From: Labrenzia sp. PHM005
GTDB lineage: Bacteria; Pseudomonadota; Alphaproteobacteria; Rhizobiales; Stappiaceae
Length of the DNA: 64,000 nucleotides
NCBI RefSeq assembly: GCF_006517275.1
Contig: NZ_CP041191.1
Coordinates: 248,001 to 312,000, forward strand
Reading direction: 5' to 3'
This document shows, piece after piece, positions 1 to 8,177 of this stretch (the first letter of the stretch is position 1; each line of letters opens with the position of its first letter). The position numbers and the translations under genes were made by a program. The notes below the pieces were generated by a model. That model did no database searches and had not been told where the DNA came from. It saw only the letters and a list, made by a program, of their open reading frames with translations.

Positions 1-321
1 ACTTTCCGCTTCCGCCTGATCGACACAGCCGGTCAGGAAAATCAGCGGCACCCGGTCTTGCCAGGCATTGGCAACCACATTGATAGCGTTCGCCGCTCCA
101 GGGCCGAGTGTTGCCAGCAATACGCCGGGTGCTCCGTCTGCATGCCAGCCACCTTCCGCCATGAAGCCGCCTGCGTTTTCGTGTTTGACCAACACGAATT
201 TCAGCCCGGCCTGATCGAGACCCTGCATAAGCGCCAGCACTTCACCACCCGGGATCCCGAAGGCATGACGGCAACCCGCCCCATGAAGTTTCTGGGCAAT
301 GATATCCGCACCGGTGGTCAT
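1..321 (-). CDS. Thiamine-pyrophosphate enzyme (acetolactate synthase-like), N-terminal part
   Basis: This is the first 107 codons of a gene that runs off the left edge. The protein opens MTTGADIIAQKL and has the N-terminal TPP-binding fold of the acetolactate synthase/benzoylformate decarboxylase family: a FGIPGGEVL turn, the catalytic-type glutamate in VKHENAGGFMA, then LATLGPGAANAINVVANAW and PLIFLTG. The ATG at 321 overlaps the stop of the upstream CoA-transferase gene by 4 nt (ATGA), so the two are translationally coupled. A CoA transferase beside a TPP enzyme recalls the formyl-CoA transferase/oxalyl-CoA decarboxylase pair. The visible part looks closer to the generic acetolactate-synthase-like group, so the substrate stays open. 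Confidence 0.85.
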   Translation of the reverse strand, partial: MTTGADIIAQKLHGAGCRHAFGIPGGEVLALMQGLDQAGLKFVLVKHENAGGFMAEGGWHADGAPGVLLATLGPGAANAINVVANAWQDRVPLIFLTGCVDQAEAES

Positions 322-1598
322 GCTTTTTCTTGTCCTTTGTCGGAAGTGTGCAGTCCAAGATCCAGAATGCCCTTCTCGGCCAGTCCGGCGATCTCATCAT
401 CGTTCAATTCCAGATGCCGCTTCAGAACATTGGCCGTATTGGCCCCAAGTGTAGGCGGGGCAGCGCGATAGATAACCGGTGTCTTGTCCATCTTGATCGG
501 CGAACCGATCAGGTCAACAGATCCGCTGATTGGGTGCGGTAAACTGATTTTCATATCCCGGGCCAAGATCTGCGGGTCGGTGAAGACTTGTCCCAAATCG
601 TTGACAGGACCACAAGGCACACCGGCGTCTTCCAAGGTTTTGATCCAGTCCGCAGCGTCCCGTTCAATCGTAATCCGGCGGATTTTGGGGATGAGTACCT
701 TCCGGTTGCGGACCCGGTCGGCATTCGTGGCAAACATCGGATCTTCCGCCAACTCCGGTGCGCCTGCAATCACGCAAAACCTCTGAAACTGAGTGTCGTT
801 GCCAACCGCCAGAATGAAGGGTCCGTCAGCCGCAGGAAAAGTCTCGTAGGGCACGATGGTCGGGTGCCCATTGCCGAGCCGACCGGGCACGTCTCCGGAC
901 ACCAGATGGGCAACACCTTGGTTGATCAGCCAGGACACCTGGGCATCGAGCAGGGAGATGTCGATGTGCTGCCCTTCTCCCGTTTTGTGCCGGTGATTGA
1001 CGGCGGCCAGGATCGACACACAGGCGTACATGCCGCACATGACATCGGCAATGCCCACACCGCATTTGGTCTGGGTGCCGCCGTCTTCATCGGCAAAGCC
1101 GGTCAGCGACATGATCCCGCCCATGCCCTGAATGAGAAAGTCATACCCTGCACGATGAGCATAAGGACCGGTCTGGCCAAATCCGGAAATCGAGCAATAG
1201 ATCAGCTTCGGGTTGAGGGTTTTGAGCGTTTCATAATCAAGCCCTCGCCGCTTCAAGTCTCCAACCTTGAAGTTTTCGACCAGAATGTCGGCCTTGGCTG
1301 CAAGATCCCGGACCAATTGCTGCCCGTCGGCGCTCGCCAAATCGATCGCCACAGAGTCTTTGTTGCGGTTGGAGGAAAGGTAATAGGCGCTTTCGGCGGT
1401 GTCGTTGCCCTCTGCGTCTTTTAAGAATGGAGGTCCCCAGCCTCGGGTGTCATCGCCGCGGCCCGGGCGCTCGATCTTGATCACCTCCGCGCCAAGATCA
1501 CCCAGGATCTGAGTACAGGTCGGACCTGCCAGAATGCGGGAAAGATCAAGAACCAGAAGGCCGGATAAGGCCCCCGGAGAAGTTACGGTGTGCTGCAC
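318..1598 (-). CDS. CaiB/BaiF family (class III) CoA transferase
   Basis: A 426-residue protein of normal length for the family. Class III CoA transferases move CoA between carboxylic acids through an aspartyl-CoA thioester. The N-terminus has the typical VLDLSRILAGP and LGDLGAEVIKIERPGRGDDTR segments. The middle has ILVENFKVGDLKRRGLDY and SGFGQTGPY, and the catalytic Asp is probably that of IDISLLDA. The start is GTG at 1598, with an AGGAT-type ribosome site a few bases upstream. It overlaps the next gene, a TPP enzyme, by 4 nt, which suggests one degradative operon. A formyl-CoA or succinyl-CoA donor is plausible but not shown by the sequence. Confidence 0.9.
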   Translation of the reverse strand: MQHTVTSPGALSGLLVLDLSRILAGPTCTQILGDLGAEVIKIERPGRGDDTRGWGPPFLKDAEGNDTAESAYYLSSNRNKDSVAIDLASADGQQLVRDLAAKADILVENFKVGDLKRRGLDYETLKTLNPKLIYCSISGFGQTGPYAHRAGYDFLIQGMGGIMSLTGFADEDGGTQTKCGVGIADVMCGMYACVSILAAVNHRHKTGEGQHIDISLLDAQVSWLINQGVAHLVSGDVPGRLGNGHPTIVPYETFPAADGPFILAVGNDTQFQRFCVIAGAPELAEDPMFATNADRVRNRKVLIPKIRRITIERDAADWIKTLEDAGVPCGPVNDLGQVFTDPQILARDMKISLPHPISGSVDLIGSPIKMDKTPVIYRAAPPTLGANTANVLKRHLELNDDEIAGLAEKGILDLGLHTSDKGQEKA

Positions 1599-1716
1599 GG
1601 ATCATCCTGTCGCTGATGGTCCGGGAAAAGGACATGAGAGCCGGGTGTCCGTCAACAGCAGTGGCCGCTTCATGAGATCGCGTCAGCTCACATTCCTGTC
1701 AGCCTTCAGTGATCGG

Positions 1717-2553
1717 TCAGCCAGTCCAGCCCTTCATCTCCGACAACAGGGTCCACGCACGCCCAATCCATTCGGCCCGGACATTGTGCCCACCCTCGTG
1801 CAAACACAACTCCAGAAGCCCCTTTTCAGGCTGCCAGCGCTCACAGGACAACTCGCCGTCTGTCAGTGTCTCAGGAGCCGCCTCTGCCAGCCCTGTTTGC
1901 CGGCGCCAGATATCAAAACTCTCAAACACGTCCCCCTGTTTCCATTGCCCTCCGCCGAGCCAGCGGCCTTCTAGCGGAACAACCGTGTCACTGGTTCCAT
2001 GAACGTGGAACAGATAGGGCGGTTCCGTTGGACAGTTCTGTGGCAGCGGTTCCCAAAACGCTCCTGCAATTGGTGCATAACCGGAAAACCGGTCTGATTG
2101 TTCACAGGCCAGGTACCAGGTCATGAATCCACCGGATGAAAACCCTGTCAAAAGGGTGCGGTCCTGATCAACGCCGAAGCGCTTCGCCAAATCCTCAAGC
2201 ACGCTGTCGAAGAAAACAGGCTCATCCCGCAAGTTCCGGGGGGCGGTGGGGAAAGACCAGGTCCCGTTGACGCCTTGAACCGCAACGAAGGCTACCCCCA
2301 ATTCATCCGCCATGCGCTGAAAGCTTTTGTTCTTCAGCGCATTGATTGCTTTCCCCCGGTGACCATGAAGATAGAGGACCGCGCCAAGCGGTTGAGACGG
2401 ATCGTGGGCCGCTGGCAGGTGGATGTAATAGGTGCCGCCGGATACTGTGCAGGGCATTTCTTCGCCGCATGGCGCAGCTTCTGCATCTGCTGCCATTCCC
2501 CCGATCAACAGCATCGCTACAAGTCCCAGTGCCCAAAACTGCTTAAGTTTCAA
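1717..2553 (-). CDS. Secreted alpha/beta hydrolase, polyhydroxybutyrate depolymerase/LpqC-like esterase
   Basis: An exported serine esterase. The nucleophile elbow is GFSSGG, the acid is probably the Asp of HGTSDTVVP, and the His lies in HEGGHNV near the C-terminus. An oxyanion-type VLYLHGHRG precedes them. I place the start at TTG 2553 because GGAGGGG lies just upstream and the product then begins with a clean signal peptide (KLKQFWALGLVAMLLIGG, cleaved near AEA-AP). The longer reading from ATG 2607 adds 18 residues with no family character. Cys pairs in the mature part fit a periplasmic or secreted enzyme. The natural polymer or ester is unknown; it could be a feruloyl-esterase-like enzyme. 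Confidence 0.82.
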   Translation of the reverse strand: MKLKQFWALGLVAMLLIGGMAADAEAAPCGEEMPCTVSGGTYYIHLPAAHDPSQPLGAVLYLHGHRGKAINALKNKSFQRMADELGVAFVAVQGVNGTWSFPTAPRNLRDEPVFFDSVLEDLAKRFGVDQDRTLLTGFSSGGFMTWYLACEQSDRFSGYAPIAGAFWEPLPQNCPTEPPYLFHVHGTSDTVVPLEGRWLGGGQWKQGDVFESFDIWRRQTGLAEAAPETLTDGELSCERWQPEKGLLELCLHEGGHNVRAEWIGRAWTLLSEMKGWTG

Positions 2554-2715
2554 ATGCCCCTCCCCGATCGTGGTCCAGAGACCCTTCACGCTTTTCCAAT
2601 CTGACATCCAACCTTGTGACAGCTAGATGCAATTGAGAGGTTGTCCCAAACTCGCAAAAAATCCAGAATGTGGGAGATCACAAGCCCGCGATCAACGCCT
2701 CAAGCACCGCCTTCG

Positions 2716-3501
2716 TCAGTCCCACGCACCATGGGTCGGGATATTGAGGGTCCGTCCGCAGTGCTTGCAATGAATCGCATCCGGATCATGCCGGTTCAGC
2801 CCGCAATCCGGACAGGGCAGATTGACTTTTGCCGGCCTGAATATCGTTTGCACCAACCGTAGGAACAACGCGACCCCAAAGATCATGATCAGGACCGTCA
2901 ACAACCGTCCGGTCGTATCGGTCATGGTGATGTCACCGAAGCCGGTTGTCGTCAGCGTGGTCACAGTGAAGTAGAGCGCATCCAGATAATTGTTAATGTT
3001 CTCGTTGCTGTCATGTTCGACCACAAAAACGATCGCGGTCACGACAAAAATGAAGACAAACAGATTGACCGCAGAATGAAGAATTTCCTCATTCCGCCGG
3101 AACCATTTTGATGTGTCCCTGAGCTCCTTAAGCAGATGATAAGAGCGCAGCAGGCGGAGCATGCGGATCACACGCAAGAACGCGAAGTTCTCTAAAAACG
3201 CCGGAATGATGAGCGATATGACGACAACCACATCTGCAAGGGACGTAAAGCTGACAACATATCTCCACCGCGTTCCGGAGGCGATCAGCCGGGCAACATA
3301 ATCCAGAGCCAAAACAACAGCGATCGCATAATCAAGTTCGTGGTGATGCCGGTCCGGATCGATGATTGCCGAGACTATGAAATAGCCGATCGTGATCAGA
3401 TCAAACGCAAGAAGGAGATAACGAAAGGTCCGGGCGCTGGCTGAATGACCGAAGTACAATTGCCGCAAACGCGTTTGCAGATCCGTTTTTTCTGCCGCCA
3501 T
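2716..3501 (-). CDS. Voltage-gated-type potassium channel with C-terminal zinc ribbon
   Basis: A 261-residue ion channel of the six-helix KvAP/Kch type. Helices S1-S3 cover roughly residues 25-105. A positively charged S4 (RVIRMLRLLRSYHLLKEL) follows, then the pore region with the selectivity filter TTTGFGDI and a last helix LLTVLIMIFGVALFLRL. The C-terminus carries a four-cysteine ribbon, CPDCG then CKHCG with 12 residues between, which probably binds zinc. This replaces the RCK/TrkA-N domain usual for bacterial K+ channels. The gene stands alone, facing the SDR gene on the plus strand. What the ribbon senses is unknown. Confidence 0.88.
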   Translation of the reverse strand: MAAEKTDLQTRLRQLYFGHSASARTFRYLLLAFDLITIGYFIVSAIIDPDRHHHELDYAIAVVLALDYVARLIASGTRWRYVVSFTSLADVVVVISLIIPAFLENFAFLRVIRMLRLLRSYHLLKELRDTSKWFRRNEEILHSAVNLFVFIFVVTAIVFVVEHDSNENINNYLDALYFTVTTLTTTGFGDITMTDTTGRLLTVLIMIFGVALFLRLVQTIFRPAKVNLPCPDCGLNRHDPDAIHCKHCGRTLNIPTHGAWD

Positions 3502-3717
3502 TCATGAAGCCCCGTTGCGTGATCTTTCGCGTCTCCAACCGACAAGAGCGGCACCAAAAAGTCAATCACAAGGCTGCGGCCCACCCTCGCCATGCACAAT
3601 TCGTGACCGATTTGCACGACAACCGTGATGTTAGCCTGTTTATTCCAGATGCTGTCCGCATTAGGTTCATCACAAACATGGACCGGCCCTCGTGGGCCAA
3701 GACGAAGAGGATCTTGA

Positions 3718-4479
3718 ATGTTTGACCTGAAAGGCCGCGTTGCCCTTGTGACCGGTGCTAGCCGGGGCATCGGTGAAGCTGGTGCGAAAAGCCTTGCCAA
3801 ATACGGCGCAAAAGTCGTTCTGGCGGCGCGCTCCAGCGGCAATATCACCAAAATCGCGGAAGACATTCGAGCCGAGGGCGGCGAGGCAATCGCGATCACT
3901 TGCGATGTGGCCAACTACGAAGATGTCGCCAAGGCGGTGCAAACTGCGATCGATACATTTGGCGGGATCGATATTCTGGTAAACAACGCCGGTGTCATCG
4001 AGCCGATCAGCCGGATCGAAGAGTCTGATCCCGAAGCTTGGGGACAGGTCATCGATATCAATGTGAAGGGCGTTTATCACGGCATCCGGGCGGTTGCCCC
4101 GCATATGCTTGATAAAGGTGCCGGTACTATCGTCAACATCAGCTCGGGCGCAGCCGTTAGCGCCCTGGAAGGCTGGAGCCAATATTGCTCTTCAAAAGCT
4201 GCGGCCCTGTCCTTGACCCGCTGCAGCGACAAGGAATTCGGCGACAAGGGCATCCGGGTTGTGGGCCTCAGCCCGGGAACGGTGGCCACAAAAATGCAAG
4301 TCGACATCAAGGCTTCCGGCATCAACCCGGTCAGCCAGCTGGATCCATCGGTTCATATCCCAGCCGAATGGGTCGCCGAGACGATCTGCTGGCTGTGTAC
4401 GGACGCCGGCGACACCTACCGGGGCATTGATTGTTCTTTGCGCGATGAAGACGTGCGCAAATCAGTGGGTCTCATCTGA
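3718..4479 (+). CDS. Short-chain dehydrogenase/reductase (classical SDR)
   Basis: A 253-residue NAD(P)-dependent oxidoreductase with the complete classical SDR signature: TGASRGIG for cofactor binding near residue 12, NNAG near residue 90, the catalytic Ser in NISSGAA, and YCSSK for the Tyr-Lys pair. LSPGTVATKM follows the active site as usual. The family reduces or oxidises hydroxyl/keto groups on many small molecules; the substrate cannot be told here. The gene is monocistronic, with a perfect hairpin directly after the stop. Confidence 0.9.
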   Translation: MFDLKGRVALVTGASRGIGEAGAKSLAKYGAKVVLAARSSGNITKIAEDIRAEGGEAIAITCDVANYEDVAKAVQTAIDTFGGIDILVNNAGVIEPISRIEESDPEAWGQVIDINVKGVYHGIRAVAPHMLDKGAGTIVNISSGAAVSALEGWSQYCSSKAAALSLTRCSDKEFGDKGIRVVGLSPGTVATKMQVDIKASGINPVSQLDPSVHIPAEWVAETICWLCTDAGDTYRGIDCSLRDEDVRKSVGLI

Positions 4480-4494
4480 TCCTGCATACGAAAA

Positions 4495-4515
4495 GAGGGC
4501 CGCTGAGCGGCCCTC
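4495..4515 (+). terminator. Hairpin after the SDR gene
   Basis: A 9-bp perfect stem (GAGGGCCGC / GCGGCCCTC) with a 3-nt TGA loop sits 16 nt after the SDR stop. The T tract is weak, so termination strength is uncertain. The same hairpin could serve the small minus-strand gene ending at 4565. Confidence 0.65.
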
Positions 4516-4564
4516 TCATGAGATCGTTTGACCTTTGGTCCGGATCAAATCCCAGTGAAACCGT

Positions 4565-4639
4565 TCAATACCAGAGGCTGCTCCAGCACCGTTCCATTTC
4601 ACCCAGACACTGGGCCAAATTCCGATACTCACTAGACAT
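4565..4639 (-). CDS. Candidate 24-residue small protein with perfect ribosome binding site
   Basis: An unannotated small frame: ATG at 4639, TGA at 4565-4567. It encodes 24 residues beginning MSSEYRNLAQC and ending SSLWY, with two Cys and two Trp. The upstream sequence AAAGGAGGTGCCC is a full anti-16S match at ideal distance, the best ribosome site in this part of the window. It lies downstream of the DUF302 gene on the same strand, with small hairpins in between (for example CACCA/TGGTG near 4669-4686). I do not recognise the peptide. It could be a leader peptide or a free small protein; the call rests on the ribosome site alone. Confidence 0.42.
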   Translation of the reverse strand: MSSEYRNLAQCLGEMERCWSSLWY

Positions 4640-4774
4640 GGGCACCTCCTTTCTCACGTTGAAGACACCACTGAGTGTTGGTGAGAATCATCTGCAAAAC
4701 AAGCTCAAAAACTGGTCTCACCTGCCTTCTAAACAGGCAATTTCTTTAGCTGTTGCTTGGCGCGCATGTCACAG

Positions 4775-5251
4775 CTAATTGGCAACGGCCTTGGCCGCGA
4801 TGGTCTGAAACACACCGTCGAGTTCTTGTGCCAATTCGGACAGCGCCTCTCCGCCTTCCGCCATATACGGTGCAAACACGAAACTTGGTGTTTTCCAGGA
4901 CAAGGTCGCCGTTTGATCCTTGTTTTCGGTGACATAGAACCGGACCGGAGCTTCGATCCCGGCGGCAATAGATGCCTCTAACATGCGGATCGCATAGTCG
5001 TTCCGGTAGACGCCAATGATCCGGTTGCCCGGGATTTTGAGCCCTCGCCCCTTGGCGCCGGCAGACGCACTGGCCTGCGTCACCAGCAGCATACCTTCCG
5101 CCTTCACCGCCGTTTTCACGCGATCAACCAGATCCTGATAAGCGTGCGTGGTCGGCATGATCTGCCACCCTTCGCGCGGTGCCAAACTGTCCGCAAATGC
5201 AGATCCCAAACTTAGGAAACAGGCGAATAAAGAAAGTAAAGCCCAGCGCAT
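4775..5251 (-). CDS. DUF302 domain protein, exported
   Basis: The protein has 158 residues from ATG 5251, chosen because GGAGGT lies 7 nt upstream and a signal peptide (RWALLSLFACFLSLGSAFA) begins there; an upstream in-frame start adds 14 residues and has no comparable site. The mature part fits the DUF302 fold: HAYQDLVDRVKTAVKAEGMLLVTQ, then IPGNRIIGVYRND and PVRFYVTE. DUF302 proteins bind small ligands, but their role is not established. The neighbours (SDR gene, YeeE permease) do not define it. Confidence 0.82.
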   Translation of the reverse strand: MRWALLSLFACFLSLGSAFADSLAPREGWQIMPTTHAYQDLVDRVKTAVKAEGMLLVTQASASAGAKGRGLKIPGNRIIGVYRNDYAIRMLEASIAAGIEAPVRFYVTENKDQTATLSWKTPSFVFAPYMAEGGEALSELAQELDGVFQTIAAKAVAN

Positions 5252-5353
5252 CAGGCGCACCTCCAACAAAAAAATAGTTTTTCGGAGGAGCACCCTAGCT
5301 TGAGCAATCTCACAACGCCGTCACAATCAGGTGTTTGCTGCTAGGGTGTTTCG

Positions 5354-6505
5354 TTATCCCATGCCGAGCTTCAACCGGAGCCGGACACCTGCGAGCGACC
5401 CCAGAAACCCGAAAAGCAGCCACAGCCAGCCGTGTAAGGACCCTGATACAAGGCCGCCAAGATAAGCGCCGATATTACAGCCATAGGCAAGCCGCGCGCC
5501 ATATCCCATCAACAAGCCGCCTGCAATCGCGGTCAGAACATCCCGGCGGGTCAGCTTCCAGATCGGGGCATACTTTCCGGCCAGAGCCGCAGCAGCCATG
5601 GCACCGAAGATGATCCCGAAGTTCATGACTGAGGTCGTATCGCGCAGGACTGTGTTCTCAAGTGCGCCCTGCTGCCAGCTCCAATAGGGCCAGGTTTCGA
5701 CCGGTATCCCGAAAAACTGAAACGTCTTAGCGCCCCAAAGTGCAAAGGCTGACGTGATCCCCCAAGGACGACCGACGACAACAAAGGTTGCGATCCCGAC
5801 CACGGCCAGCATGACAGCGCCAAACATCGGCGACCATGGACCTTGCAAGACGGATTCTGTTTTGCGGGCCGGGGCAAGATCACCGTGAGCGCGGCGCTCG
5901 ATCCAGACCGTCGCCAGCGCAATGGTACCGAGCACACCGGCTGTCAGCAAGAAGGCGCCATGGGGACCGAATTCCTTGATCAGCGAAACTGGCTGCATCT
6001 TGGGCAAACGTCCCCACAGATGAAGATGCGCCGTTGCCAGCACCGACCCTAAAACAAAGGCGGCCAGCGTAATCATCATGCGGGTCGATCCGCCGCCTGC
6101 AGTAAACAAGGTTCCGGATCCACAGCCGCCGCCAAGCTGCATGCCGGCACCGAACATGAAGGCACCAAGGGCGGCTGCCACTCCAAAGGGAAAAACAAAA
6201 CCGCCAGCCGGCCAACCAAGACTGGCGCCCCAGGCAATTAAGGGAAACGACACGGCACTAGTGAGCAGGATCAGGACAAATTGAGCGCGCAGACCGCCTC
6301 CACGCTTTTCCGTGACAATCCGGCGCCACGCTGCCGTGAAGCCAAAACTAGCATGATAGAGGGCAATGCCGGCAATCCCACCGATCAAAACAGCCATGCC
6401 CTGGCGCGGCCCAACGGCTGCATAGGCGCCGATCGCGATCAGCCCGAGAACGCCGAACGCGATTGCTGCAATTGCTGCCTGCGGGCTTTTGAGCGACACA
6501 GCCAT
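5354..6505 (-). CDS. YeeE/YedE family membrane protein, probable thiosulfate/sulfur-compound permease
   Basis: A polytopic membrane protein of 383 residues from ATG 6505 (a longer frame exists but adds residues unlike the family). The YeeE/TsuA family imports thiosulfate through conserved cysteines that hand sulfur along the pore. Two such cysteine motifs are visible: GGGCGSGTLF in the first half and YGCNIGAYLGG in the second, giving the expected internal pseudo-repeat. At least nine hydrophobic helices are present. No TusA/YeeD partner gene is adjacent. Confidence 0.85.
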   Translation of the reverse strand: MAVSLKSPQAAIAAIAFGVLGLIAIGAYAAVGPRQGMAVLIGGIAGIALYHASFGFTAAWRRIVTEKRGGGLRAQFVLILLTSAVSFPLIAWGASLGWPAGGFVFPFGVAAALGAFMFGAGMQLGGGCGSGTLFTAGGGSTRMMITLAAFVLGSVLATAHLHLWGRLPKMQPVSLIKEFGPHGAFLLTAGVLGTIALATVWIERRAHGDLAPARKTESVLQGPWSPMFGAVMLAVVGIATFVVVGRPWGITSAFALWGAKTFQFFGIPVETWPYWSWQQGALENTVLRDTTSVMNFGIIFGAMAAAALAGKYAPIWKLTRRDVLTAIAGGLLMGYGARLAYGCNIGAYLGGLVSGSLHGWLWLLFGFLGSLAGVRLRLKLGMG

Positions 6506-6747
6506 GGTTCTTATTCCATCCCCATTGTGACAATTCAGGAACCGGTGATGTCCCTTCAGTAGCGATCCTCTGCGCACAGTCAAAGGAAATTCCGATCAAC
6601 ACGCTGCCAACACCATTTTGTGTTTTGCAGTTCATGCCATAGCTGCGGATTTTGGACTGAATATCGATCACTCCGTTGAGGCTGGCTGCCACCTCGTTCT
6701 TACTCCTGGAAGCAGCGCCACCAACCGGACAGCCACAAAGGCTCACC

Positions 6748-8133
6748 ATGCGTCTTAGCGATCAATTCGGATACGACATCACTCTCACAAGCCCCACTGC
6801 CGCTGCTGACTGGAACAAAACCGTCACGGCATTCCTGGCGCATGGCAAAACAACGCCCGAACATCTGGAGCGCTGTTTGTCAGATTCGCCGAACTTCGCA
6901 TTGGGGCATGCGGCGCGCGGTTTGTTTTGTCTTCTGCTGGGCCGCAGGGAATTGGTGACGACCGCACAAGAGTGCCTCTCAGTTGCCAAAACATCTGCGG
7001 AAAATACACCCGTTACCGAGCGGGAGAGCGCGATTACCGAAGCTTTGGCCGCCTGGTTAAATGGATTTCCAAGCCGCTCGGCCGACCTTCTGGATTCCGC
7101 CCTTCAGAAAACACCCCGCGATGCGTTTATACTGAAGCTGATTCATGCAATCCGGTTCGTCTTAGGCGATGCAGCCGGGATGCGCGCCTCGATTGATGGG
7201 GTGATCGAAGCGTATGACGAACATCATCCCGCCTATGGGTATGTGCTAGGATGCCGTGCCTTTTCGCTTGAGGAAACCAGTGACTACCGGCTTGCCGAAG
7301 CTGCCGGCCGGAAAGGCCTGGAGTTTGCCAGCGATGATGCTTGGGGGCTTCATGCGGTTGCCCATGTGCATGACATGACGGGTCGCACCGAAGAAGGCGC
7401 CGGTTGGCTGGAAAATCACCCGGACGGCTGGGCCCATTGCAACAATTTTGGCTATCACGTCTGGTGGCATCTGGCGCTGATGTATCTGGATCAAGGCCAA
7501 GCCGACAAAGCCCTGATGCTTTATGATGGGGACATTCGCAAAGACAAGACAGACGACTACCGAGACATTTCCAACGCCGCTTCCCTGTTGGTGCGCCTCG
7601 AACTGGAAGGCGTCGACACCGGCAGCCGGTGGGACGAACTGGCGCTTCTGTCGGACAAGCGCGCCGAGGATGGCTGTAATGTCTTTGCGGATCTTCACTA
7701 TCTCCTGGCGCTTTTGAATGGTGGCCGGCGGATGGGAGCGGACCGTCTGCTGACCGGCCTTAAAACCCGCGCAAAACTGGAAACCGATATCGGCCATATC
7801 TCCGCAGAAGCTGGCCTACCGACCGGATTGGGTCTGGAGCAGTACCGCAAAGGCAATTATGCATCCGCATTCACTTTGTTGACGTCCGCGCGCAGCAATT
7901 TGCCGATGATCGGCGGCTCGCATGCCCAGCGCGATGTGTTCGAGCGCATTACCATTGATGCAGCGCTTAGAGCCGGCTTGTCGATTGAAGCGGAAACCCT
8001 GATCAAGGACCGCTCCCGCAAACGCGGCGCGCTTGATCGTTTCGCGGAACAAAGGCTCGAGACTTGCGAAAAAATGCGCCGTGCGGAACAAGTCATGCAG
8101 GACGAACGCTTGAGAGCTGCGGGTTCTGTTTAG
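6748..8133 (+). CDS. Tetratricopeptide repeat protein of the TTC38 type
   Basis: The protein has 461 residues from ATG 6748, with AAAGG seven bases upstream. It is helical throughout with TPR-like segments (residues about 45-120, 150-260, 310-420), and HAVAHVHDMTGRTEEG plus WHLALMYLDQGQADKAL are typical of the TTC38 family, which occurs in bacteria and animals. It has no signal peptide or membrane segment, so it is probably cytoplasmic. The molecular role of this family is not established; TPR arrays usually mediate protein contacts. It precedes an opgC-like gene on the same strand. Confidence 0.82.
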   Translation: MRLSDQFGYDITLTSPTAAADWNKTVTAFLAHGKTTPEHLERCLSDSPNFALGHAARGLFCLLLGRRELVTTAQECLSVAKTSAENTPVTERESAITEALAAWLNGFPSRSADLLDSALQKTPRDAFILKLIHAIRFVLGDAAGMRASIDGVIEAYDEHHPAYGYVLGCRAFSLEETSDYRLAEAAGRKGLEFASDDAWGLHAVAHVHDMTGRTEEGAGWLENHPDGWAHCNNFGYHVWWHLALMYLDQGQADKALMLYDGDIRKDKTDDYRDISNAASLLVRLELEGVDTGSRWDELALLSDKRAEDGCNVFADLHYLLALLNGGRRMGADRLLTGLKTRAKLETDIGHISAEAGLPTGLGLEQYRKGNYASAFTLLTSARSNLPMIGGSHAQRDVFERITIDAALRAGLSIEAETLIKDRSRKRGALDRFAEQRLETCEKMRRAEQVMQDERLRAAGSV

Positions 8134-8177
8134 AAACCGCAGCTGAATAAATCCGATATATCGACTACACTTACCAT

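Noticed and set aside
588..1424. 278-codon plus-strand open frame
   Set aside because: It is antisense to the CoA-transferase gene, whose protein is clearly conserved; the translated frame has no family character.
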